Of a stretch of DNA of 63,695 nt, positions 13,355-22,467 are shown piece by piece; position 1 is the stretch's first letter, and every line of letters begins with the position of its first letter. The stretch lies in the NCBI GenBank assembly GCA_022925895.1, contig JAKSYS010000344.1, positions 1 through 63,695 of the forward strand, in the 5' to 3' direction. The position numbers and the translations under genes were made by a program. The stretch comes from Fragilaria crotonensis (taxonomy: Eukaryota > Bacillariophyta > Fragilariophyceae > Fragilariales > Fragilariaceae). A model generated the notes under the pieces. That model was given only the letters and a program-made list of their open reading frames with translations, did no database searches and was not told the DNA's origin.

Positions 13355-13790
13355 TGATCAAAAGAATCAAGAAATTACGATATTGTCATGTACGACTGAA
13401 GTCACAGAAGCAATTGGACGATGCCAGATTGTCTAAGATGTGTTCATTCGATTTCGCTGTGTGTTGGATTGGTGGAACACAAGAGGTGCTGTGCTGTCAG
13501 CTCCATCGGCAGCGATCCCAATTTTTCTAGGAATATCCTACGTCAGGACTACTCCAAGATTTCTGAGAGTCTAGTGATCAAAAGAATCAAGAAATTACGA
13601 TATTGTCATGTACAACTGAAGTCACAGAAGCAATTGGACGATGCCAGATTGTCTAAGATTTGTTCATTCGATTTCGCTGTGTGTTGGATTGGTGGAACAC
13701 AAGAGGTGCTGTGCTGCCAGCTCCATTGACAGCGATCCCAATTTTTCTTGGAATATCCTACGTCAGGCCTACTCCAAGATTTCTGAGACG
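13347..13790. repeat. Two-copy tandem duplication of about 220 bp
   Basis: Copy 1 runs from about 13347 to 13567 and copy 2 from about 13568 to 13790, differing at only a handful of positions by eye. The unit starts at the TCTAGTGATCAAAAG segment that contains the stop codon of the AMBRA1-like gene. It ends at ACTCCAAGATTTCTGAG, just before the end of the convergent SWEET gene. It therefore duplicates the shared 3' region of two converging genes, probably including polyadenylation signals. The few differences imply a recent origin. Confidence 0.9.
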
Positions 13791-13819
13791 AATGATTGCG
13801 CAAATGTCGTGCAAACTGT

Positions 13820-15126
13820 CTACACCTGGTTCGTTCCATCGTCATGTTTTCCCTCTATAGCGCCAAGGCTGGCATTCGGTACTGCGGACGATGGATTCAT
13901 ATCCTTGCTCGGTTCTGTAGGTGCTTCATCACGGCTCGATTTCTCGCTAGTACCAACTGTACTCTTGAGCGGTCCATCGAAAGGTATTCGCGGGAATAGT
14001 AGCACCAATGCAATCTGCATGAAACCAAGCACGGCTCCAATTCCATTGGGGACGAAAATGAAAGCGTCGCCAATCGCGAGACCGTATGCAGTCCAAAAGC
14101 AACTGTTTAGAGTGTTGGTGACCATGGTCCGAATGTGTATTGATGCGGAATTGCGGTCTCGGCAAACTTTTACGACACTCGACAGAGGAGCTCCGTAGAA
14201 GAAAAAGAGGTTGATATTCACGGAAATGCCAATCACCAGTTCGTTGGTGCTGGATGGTAGATTGGCGAGGCCAACAATGGCAACAAGGATGGTCCAAATA
14301 ATGACAATGATCATGACCATTTTCTCATGAGGAGCTGGCGCAGGTGTAGTTTGCGCGGTTACGCTTAACACGAGAGCACCCAGATCTGTAGCCGCCTGCC
14401 ATGATGTTTGGTAGTGGTCGTCCGCCTCGCCCTCTTCCGCCGCCGCGTCTGCATCAGCCTTATCCGTTTCCACCCCTTCCTGTCGCATGAAGGTCTTAAG
14501 CGTTGCCGTAGACTGTTTATGACTAAACAGTTGACTGGTTTCCTCTTCTAAATACCGAACAATAGATTGTCTGATTTCCCTTGCATGATGGTCTTCGTAT
14601 TGAAGTTTTGCAGCGCAAAGGTTAAACCACACGGACAAGAGAAAACCAGGTGCATTGGCAAAGAAGAGAAAAAGATTCTAATCAAAAAGCACGTGGAGGA
14701 TCGCATATGGTGAGATTCTATCCGTGAGCAAAAGGTCACGGGCAAGTCCGCACCAGTGGGAAGTGGACACGCCAGAAACTCACATGTCGCAGAAAACTGT
14801 AGACAATCCATCCAATTGTATTTCCCGTCATGAAGACCCAAGGGGTGGGGTTCAGCTCTCCCAAATATCCTCGAGCAACGGCTTCCTGTACGGATCTGAA
14901 GGGAGCTAGAAACAAGACATGAGGATGGGTATCTGCCAGAGGGGTGTACGCCACGTATTGGCTGGGAACAGTAGATTCGCGTTTTCAATGGCGGGATTGC
15001 TTTGCCGCATCCGCTGCCGTCACTATCTTTTACTGGTAAGCATCACATACCTGCAAACATGATATTCCCCATGATGCACCCCAATGTGGGGCAGATGTAT
15101 TCCAGAATGATTGTGCTCGCGGACAT
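13820..15126 (-). CDS. SWEET/MtN3-family sugar transporter (3 exons)
   Basis: Proposed CDS: complement(join(13820..14677, 14784..14905, 15051..15126)), 351 residues. Introns are 145 nt (donor GTATGT, acceptor TTTCTAG) and 106 nt (GTGAGT, TGATTAG). The first MtN3 repeat is built across all three exons: GNIMFAAPFRSV, then GYLGELNPTPWVFMTGNTIGW, then FFANAPGFLLSVWFN. A charged spacer of about 80 residues follows. The second repeat contains LVIGISVNINLFFFYGAPLS, TLNSCFWTAYGLAIGD and PNGIGAVLGFMQ. SWEETs are seven-helix facilitators that move sugars down their gradient across plasma or internal membranes; the substrate cannot be told. The hydrophilic insert between repeats and the acidic tail make it longer than typical SWEETs (about 230-300 aa). 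It converges on the AMBRA1-like gene. Confidence 0.9.
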
Positions 15127-15800
15127 GATTTTCCTTGTGTATCGTTCGACTCGTTGTCAACATTAAATTGTGGGCTCGCGATATACGGGCATTTTTGTCG
15201 ATGTCTGTCCTACTGGTGAGTCGAAGGCGCTTTACCTGTACTTGTACTGTAGTACATTGTTCAAGTAGAATTAACCTACTGTGGTCTGACTACATATCAT
15301 ATAGTTCTACGAGGAGGGTGCGCTGTGTGGCTATCACAGTCGTATTTCGTACCGAACACGACTGGGACGAAGGAAATGTGCGATGTCACCACTTCGGACA
15401 ATCAGGACTTGGGAGTTGGGAGTTGGGAGTTGGGAGTTGGAAGGCTGGGACGTTGGGAATCTCGCCTCGAGTGTCCTGGGAGATGCGGGAAAGTCCAAAT
15501 TTTTCCCGGAGAGTGCAAGATTCTGCTTCGTTGTAACTGGTCCTTGTACTACTACTCTCTACTAGAGTAGAACTGTAGTACTCCCATTACTCGGACTACT
15601 ATCATCAACTACAGTACAAATACTAAAAGAGTATCAACGATCACGTGCTACCAAAAAAGATTACGTACTGTATGTAAAATAGGTTTAGGGTTTAGCTGCG
15701 GACGCTGCGAACTAAAACAGACTCGATGATCGTAATCTGTGCCGTCGTAGGTACTCGTACTGCAATTCGTGTACTTTTATCATACCAATAATAGGGTTGT
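15127..15800. other. Intergenic stretch, low-complexity
   Basis: No gene is seen. A GGGAGTT unit is repeated about four times at 15409-15440, and the rest is GTAC-rich sequence upstream of the SWEET gene. The promoter of that gene should lie here, but no element is recognisable. Confidence 0.4.
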
Positions 15801-16559
15801 GTGCATACCAGGGTTGGGAAAAACCACTACTCATTATTTTGCCAAAAGTGGTTTTTGCAAAAACCACCCAAAAACCACCCAAAAACCACCGAAAAACCAC
15901 CCAAAAACCACTAAAACCACTTGAAAAACCACTTTGCGTGTTAAAATCACGTAGTAACGACTTCCCACGTAGAGAAGGTACCGTCGTTGTCGTAGTAGTG
16001 ACAGCAAAAATCACCGGCATACTAGTTGATGATTTGCAGTCAACACAGCCACCATAACTCCATACATTATCATGCTGTGAATCATGAGATTGGCAACCAC
16101 TGTCAATTCCATCAATATCAATGGATTGGGCAAGATTTCTTATCAAATCATGCGATAATTTGCAACTAAATGCTGCCACCATGATGTTTCATCATTGCCA
16201 GGCTCCATCTTCACTCTATTGGCAGCATTTGAATGGACAAGTGTTGGAGGTTGTGTGAAAACACGTGAACACAATGATGCAAGAAAGGTTAAACTCTCTG
16301 TGGCGCGTGTTCATTGAACAGGTGAGTTACGATGTCTACGTACAATGTACTATGTATTTGTACTGACACTACTGGTACTGTGTGTCAGTATGACGGTGTG
16401 GGCCTCACTTTACGTACGAGGTCTGCTATTTAATTAGCAAAAACCACTTTTTAGCTCGAACAAGAAAAACCACTTAAATTTTGGGAAAGTTGTTTTTGGG
16501 GGTTTAAACCCAAAAACCACTTCGAGCAAAAACCACACCTTGCCAACCCTGGTGCATAC
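15801..16559. mobile_element. hAT-like MITE with 8-bp target-site duplication
   Basis: The element spans 15809-16551 (743 bp). It starts CAGGGTTGG and ends with the exact reverse complement, CCAACCCTG. It is flanked by a perfect 8-bp direct repeat, GTGCATAC (15801-15808 and 16552-16559). An 8-bp duplication and a CAGGG-type terminus are classic hAT superfamily features. Both subterminal regions carry clustered AAAAACCAC motifs: about nine at 15825-15935 and several at 16438-16537. Such clusters resemble transposase-binding arrays in hAT elements. The interior has no transposase frame, so it is a non-autonomous element needing an hAT transposase from elsewhere. Confidence 0.9.
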
Positions 16560-17100
16560 ACATGCAGAGTACAAGTACGATACTCGGAGCGTATTGATTT
16601 CACTCTCGTCTTCCTTGTGTGCACTGCGCTATGTGCACTCCAATACGCGAACGCATGCTACTGGCACAATATTCATACTGTATACTGAATACCATATCTC
16701 TTTGTTAGTCCGTAGTACCAGTACCAGTACCAGTACGGATGATTTTACTGTCGAGGACGTACTGGAGTACTTGTACTACTCCAGGCGAGCTTTTCCCTTG
16801 CTATCATGAAAGGGCACAGACTTCAGTCCGAGGATCTGTATTGTATGATACTCCAGTACACCAGTATGATTTGATTCTACAGTAGTTTGCAGGTATGCGT
16901 GATATGGGCACTATTACCCAGTGTATGCAATCGACATCGCGTATCGTGCAGTCAAGTCTGGTTGGAATGGTCAATGGTCCAACCGGTACTTGTAGTAGGT
17001 GGATGACAAGTACTCGCGTGAACAATCTTCGTATCTCTATCTATGTATATACAGTTTATTCGTATGTCGTAGTCGCAATGGACTTTGCATGTAGAAAACA
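16560..17100. other. Intergenic stretch, GTAC-rich
   Basis: No credible gene is seen. Short repeats such as CAGTACCAGTACCAGTACC at about 16716-16735 fall here. It separates the hAT-like MITE from the next fold-back element. Confidence 0.4.
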
Positions 17101-17109
17101 TGATGCTAG

Positions 17110-17920
17110 TCACGAGCCGCAACCGTCTTGCCGACAGATCTGATGAGGTACAACGTGGCACGTATCCGTTCAGATGCGACATCTGTTCGAGGTCCCGAGG
17201 AGTTTTTGTACCACGAGTGTCGTAGAAGAAACCTGATGTCTCGAGAACATCTGACACAGATCTGTTTTTCAGATCTGTCAGTCCCGGTGGCAAGACGGTG
17301 CGCATTCCATTGTTATTTGCCTTCAGGCAAACTTTGTGAGCCCATAACTTCGCCAATAATGGCAGCAACATAGATATTTAAACAGATATCAAAAGCCCTA
17401 TAAAGCAGCTTTCCAAATCTGCACTACTTTATCTTGTATCTCAATTCGTTGAAGAGTTAGAGGCTCATCAGAAAGCACTTTTTCCCGAAAACAACAAAAT
17501 CGACAACATTAGTCGGGATATAACAATTGAACGAAGAAGGTTATTCTAAAATGAAGGACAGATTCGGAAAGTTCATATCTCGCGCTTTCCGAATCTGTTT
17601 CAATATCTACTTTGGTGCCATTATTGGCAAAGTTATGGGCTCTCAAAGTTTGGCAAAAACAATGTTATGCTTGACGGACGAAACAGATCAGATATCTGCC
17701 AGATCGTGGACAGATATCTGTTTTTTTTCTACGACGCTCGTGGTACAAAAAATATCATGCGAGGTCGTAAATATACGCAGATCTGAACAGATCATCTGAC
17801 CGACATCTGATCAGATCTGTTGGACGAGGTGATGTTTCCTACGAGAGCCGCCTGGTACAACATCTGACAGATATCTGACCCGATATCTGATCCGTTTCGT
17901 CCGTCACTCGTGATTCGAGG
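17110..17920. mobile_element. Fold-back element with long diverged inverted arms
   Basis: The two halves are inverted copies around a centre near 17490. The best-kept part pairs 17322-17390 (GGCAAACTTTGTGAGCCC, AACTTCGCCAATAATGG) with 17595-17665 (CCATTATTGGCAAAGTT, GGGCTCTCAAAGTTTGCC-type). Further out, TTTTTGTACCACGAGTGTCGT near 17205 pairs with ACGACGCTCGTGGTACAAAA near 17731. Both arms are packed with CAGATCTG and CAGATATCTG palindromes. No transposase frame is present. It resembles a fold-back MITE; a transcript across it would form a long hairpin. Confidence 0.75.
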
Positions 17921-18101
17921 AAGGAGCCCTGGTGAACACATAGATCACGTTCTACTATTAAGACAAGTGGTTTTGTATGGTATGGTATGGTGCCTGGTAG
18001 TAGTGTACTACTACTAGCACACCACTGGCTAAAGACGAAGCATCATAAAGGCCTTCCCCATGTACTCGAGTATTAAAATATGCCACCAAATACACCGGCA
18101 C

Positions 18102-19012
18102 CAGGAGGTTCCGGAATTTCGGCTCTTTTATGTGTCTCGTACCTTTTACGCAGATTATCTACCAGAAATTTGTTCGACAAACATCTAAATAATTCCACGA
18201 TTCCAAAATGATAGAATATCTTCTGTTGATACACTATAATTAAAACCGTGCTTTATTTTGGAACTGTTGTTAACATCGTTTGTTATGACAAGTACGACAT
18301 CGATTCAATGTCTTGGATGAACTAGTACTATGTAGGGATATTCAAAAAAGGCGTTGGCTCTTGAGCCATTGGCTCTTGAGCCACTGGCTCTTGAGCCATT
18401 GGCTCTTAAGCCAGTGGCTCAAGAGCCACTGGCTCAAGAGCCAATTTACCTCGTCCAACTAGTCGAGGAACGTGTTTTCTTTAAATGAGAACTCGCCACA
18501 CGGGGAACGGAAAAAAATGACAGGTCATCTAAGGCCGATGGTATGCGTATGCGTTACGTCTCCTAGTGGTATGACATAAAGTGCGAGCACTTTTGAGGAC
18601 GAGCTCTATGACACACACAAAACGTGTGTTCTTGAGTTTGACTTCGCCGGGGGCTGTTGTTCAGCCGTTGGCTCTTGAGACAACGGCTCTTGAGCCAATG
18701 GCTCTTGAGCCAATGGCTCTTGAGCCATTGGCTCTTGAGACAACGGCTGCCGACACTTCAAATGTCGAATATCCTTAAGTAGGATTTTCATAAAACGTCG
18801 ATTCCGTTGTCGCATAGTCTAATCTCAAGTTCTTTAGTTGCAGCTCAAAATTTGTCACGTCATGAGATTGATGTACCTAATGATCCGGACATTTGAAGTG
18901 ATGGAACGTGGAATATTTGTCTGGCGTGACGAACGAAGTTGTAGAATTAGTATCCGTAGCCAGTAGTAGACACTTATACATAGGTAAAAGAGCCGAAATT
19001 CCGGAACCTCCA
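18102..19012. mobile_element. Inverted-repeat element, GGTTCCGGAA-ended family, copy 2
   Basis: The left end at 18102-18131 (AGGAGGTTCCGGAATTTC, continuing GGCTCTTTTA) is matched in inverted orientation at 18985-19012, almost perfectly over about 29 nt. It shares AGGAGGTTCCGGAA with the element at 9335-10740. Inside are two arrays of the palindromic unit GGCTCTTGAGCC: 18357-18441, where the run also reverses to GGCTCAAGAGCC, and 18668-18748. A short ATATTC/GAATAT motif borders them. No coding capacity or target-site duplication was found. Confidence 0.75.
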
Positions 19013-19650
19013 GTAATCCACAAAACTCAATTAGTAGAGACCTCTCTATATTCTCTGCTGGAGCTACATAGCGGTAGTAGTGTCTACTAGTATTATGGTG
19101 GAGTTCGAGCACTGTATGAAAATAACCGTAGCATGAAAATGGCTGCTCCAATCCCATCAAACAGCTTGCAGCATCCCGCGTGCCGATTACCAACACTCAT
19201 GTATTCCACTGCAATGGTACAGTACGGTACTGCACAATTCAATACTCTCTATGCAGTTGTTCATATTTCATACATCCAACGTACTATGCATTCACCAATT
19301 AACAGAGCACAGATCAACATATGTACGTTGTCGGCACAGGTAAGGAGTACTGGTACCTGGTACTTTTACCACATACCACATAGAATACTCGTGTACTTAT
19401 ATATCCTATATCCGCTTCGTCCACACGGAGTACAGTTCAAGTACAAGTACCACCACGGCGTATGATATTGAAGGTTGATTCACGTTCGCAAGTCGAATGA
19501 AGGTCTACCGTTAGACACAAGTTACATCGCATTCGTACAATGTATTTGTAATTTAAGGGTGGTTAAGGTACGTTAACAATATAGTGTACCGTAGTAGTCT
19601 GCGGTCTACTGTCTAGTTTACCTCCAAAGAGTACTTTCCCGCATCTCCCT
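19013..19650. other. Intergenic stretch, GTAC-rich
   Basis: No gene is seen. A 110-codon plus-strand frame at 19133-19465 has no domain and ends in repeat sequence. GTAC-rich motifs recur around 19215 and 19340-19450. Confidence 0.35.
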
Positions 19651-21550
19651 GGGGTTGCGGGAAACACCGATTTTTCAATACGGTTCCCGAAACCCCGAAA
19701 AATTCCGGCGTACAGTTCAGTACTGGTATCAGTAGAGAGTACTGGAAGACAGAGTATGTATAAGCAAGAGAATAGCAATAATAGATAAACAGTACATATG
19801 GTACGTGCATATAAACTGAAATAATATAGTCATATTTGATTACGTGTGCTGGTTCCTCCAAAAACCCAGCATTGTCTACTCTACTCTGGAGAACACCGTT
19901 GTCCCGGCTTCGTAACGGCGTCTTTGATCGCTCCATGGAACAGCTCGTATAGCGTATGATCGTATGATATATGCATATATGTCATACCTAGGATGAGCAT
20001 GTAAGAAACGCGAAGACAAAGCCGGCAGCTTTTTTAGGGGTTGCGGGAACCGGCTTGAATTGATTCTCTGATGTCACGCTATTGCGTCAGAGAGAACTCG
20101 ACACGGATTCGAGATACATATACGAAGTTGTCCGAGTGATCCGAGAAGTTGTCCGAGTGATCCGAGAAGTTGTCCGAGAGCGTATCCCTAATGCATTGCG
20201 GTACTGAGTACTAGGGTGTGTAGGAGTGTCAGTAGAGTGGTCCATGTAAAAGTTATTTCATGCTCTGAAACGAGTTTCAAAAAGTCAAATCGCTCTGAAA
20301 AGTCGTTTCAAGAAATGAGTGATCCGGAATTGGGATCACTTCTTTTTAATCCCTGTAGACTTATACCAGAAGCTACACAAAAATAGGGTTAAGAATATCG
20401 TTGTGTTTGTTTAATTGCTGTTTAAAACACCCTGTTTTAAACAGCTGTTTAAAACAACTTTTTTCTTTCAAAAAAACAATTTGTTTAATTGAAATCTAGG
20501 TTAGGGTTAAGGTTTTACGGTTATGATGCGGTTTTTTCATCGACAAGGCTCATTGCTCATCACATAACTATACTGTTTATAGGTTGAAACAGCATCAAAA
20601 TGCAGAACATCAGTTAAGTGATGCATGTCAGACAATTCAATACATTTTGATTCAAGAAGAATGGTGAGACAAAAGGATGTTATCAGTGGACACTTATAGG
20701 GGATCCATACCATTCAGTTGGTGGGATACCTGCATGCAACAAGGCAGAGTATTGTCAGGCATAAGTGCAATTATAAGTTCATGCTGATTAGTCCTTAGGC
20801 TCCTTTCTCTTGGTTATCCTTGTTGTCTTGTTCTCAAGGCTTTGAACCGTATTGATTGGTGGTCTACTCCGGTACTTGACTACTTGGAGTACTGTAGTAC
20901 TTACTACTGTGAACTGTTGCTGTTTTAAACAAAGTTGTTTTAAACAGTTTTAAACTGTTTAAAACAAATTCAAAATCTGAATTTGTTTAAAACACAACGA
21001 TAGTTAAGAAGTGATCCAGTAGGACAACTCGAAAATCCTCCGGACAACTCAAAAATCCTCCGGACAACTCGAAAATTCTCTGAAAGACGCCATTTTTGTC
21101 GAGCTCCGTTTTTCGATAATAGTGCGAAACAACAAATCGATACCCGCTGTTTCCCGCATCCCCCAAAAACGCTGCCGGCTTTGTCAACCGGGTTTCGTAC
21201 ATGCTCATAGGTATGACACGTATGCATTTATCATACGATCATACGCTATATGATACGAGCTGTTCGAATGGACGCGATCCAAGACGCCGTTACGAAGCCG
21301 GGAACGGTGTTCTCGGTATCATAGTAGTATGATAGAATACAATACTGGGCTTTTGGAGGAAGCAGCACACGTAATCAAATATATTATTTCATTTTATACG
21401 TATTTGTTTATATACACTGTTGCTATAGCGTACTCTTATACATACTCTGTATTTAAGTACAGTCTATACTGATACCAGTACTGAACTATACGCCGGAATT
21501 TTTCGGGGTTGAGGGAACTGTATTGAAAAATCGGTGTTTCCCGCAACCCC
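19651..21550. mobile_element. Large inverted-repeat element with about 410-bp arms
   Basis: The left arm (about 19651-20062) starts GGGGTTGCGGGAAACACCG; the right arm (about 21145-21550) ends with the exact reverse complement. The arms correspond along their length: ATTTTTCAATAC next to the ends, CGTAACGGCGTC near 19911 with GACGCCGTTACG near 21287, and AAGCCGGCAGC near 20018 with GCTGCCGGCTT near 21168. GGGGTTGCGGGAA also recurs at the inner end of the left arm (20037-20051). The roughly 1.1-kb core has short GTTGTCCGAG repeats (20130-20180), matched in inverted form near 21020-21075, and a second inverted pair. No transposase was found and the target-site duplication is unclear. Confidence 0.8.
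20330..21020. repeat. Inner inverted repeat with TGTTTTAAACA palindrome clusters
   Basis: Inside the larger element, GGATCACTTCTT (20334-20345) pairs with AAGAAGTGATCC (21006-21017). ATCGTTGTGTTTGTTTAA (about 20398-20414) pairs with the TTGTTTAAAACACAACGAT segment near 20983-21001. Next to each side lie dense TGTTTTAAACA-type palindromes (20420-20462 and 20918-20995). A MITE nested inside the larger element would explain this. No open frame of interest lies in the middle. Confidence 0.65.
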
Positions 21551-22467
21551 CTTATACATAAATATACGTGCAACCTTGCAACTGCTTCATCACGCATACC
21601 TCTAATGGAGTAGTAGTACCAGGTACTACAGTACCTGGTACAGTTTTGTGTACATTGTATGCCAGGTTAGATGGTAGAGTAATCAATTCTCTACGGTATG
21701 ACAAATTCATACTAGGATTCAAGGTACTACTAGTACAAGTATGCTCTCTAACTATGCATAGTACAATTGTAGCATGTCATAAAGCATGTAATCCGATGTA
21801 CTGCAGTTCTGCAGTACTACAGTATGTCCACTTCTAGTACAGTACGGTAGTGCAGTTTGTATGGGAGGGTTGTGTGACCGGTGATGTGTGTATGAATACT
21901 GAATACTGAATACTGAATACTGCATACTGCATACTGCTTCTTGTACCTATGCATACGTAGAGTACGTTTATGCTGGTCATATGTTACGCATACATTAGCA
22001 CAACGGTACAGTATTTCTCGTACGTTTGAATTTTGAAGCTTACGCCACACTCGTACCTCTTGTACGTATCATACCGTAATATCGTATGATGAAACTGAGT
22101 GGATGGACGGACTGACCTCGTCGACTCACCACCTAACCACCAAAGCAACAGCTGCAATCGGCACCGACAATGTCGTAAAAGGCGTTTCATAAAAAAGCGA
22201 AGATCTTCTATATTGCGGTAATTCGGCAGAACAAGAACCTCAGAAAGATCACTACATGTACCAAGATCAAATGAATCGAATTCACGAGTGAAGAGCAAAC
22301 ATAACGGCCTAGGTACCAGTACATCGTATTCGAGCGCATCACTATAGCCACGGCTTCTGAATTCTGCGAACGGTTGAGAAAAGGGTATTATTCGCCCCAT
22401 CCCGCTGTGTACATTTTGATGAAACTGGAGTGCTACGTACGATATCTCTAGTCACTTACCAGCATTC
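21551..22467. other. Intergenic stretch before the PPR gene
   Basis: GTAC-rich and GAATACT/GCATACT simple repeats cover about 21620-21960. A minus-strand frame of 138 codons (21984-22400) starts with ATG close to the divergent PPR start but has no recognisable domain and runs into repeats; I do not call it a gene. The PPR promoter should lie in the last few hundred bases. Confidence 0.4.

Noticed and set aside
21984-22400. 138-codon minus-strand frame with ATG, divergent from the PPR gene
   Set aside because: No recognisable domain, composition like random translation, and its second half runs through repeat-rich DNA.
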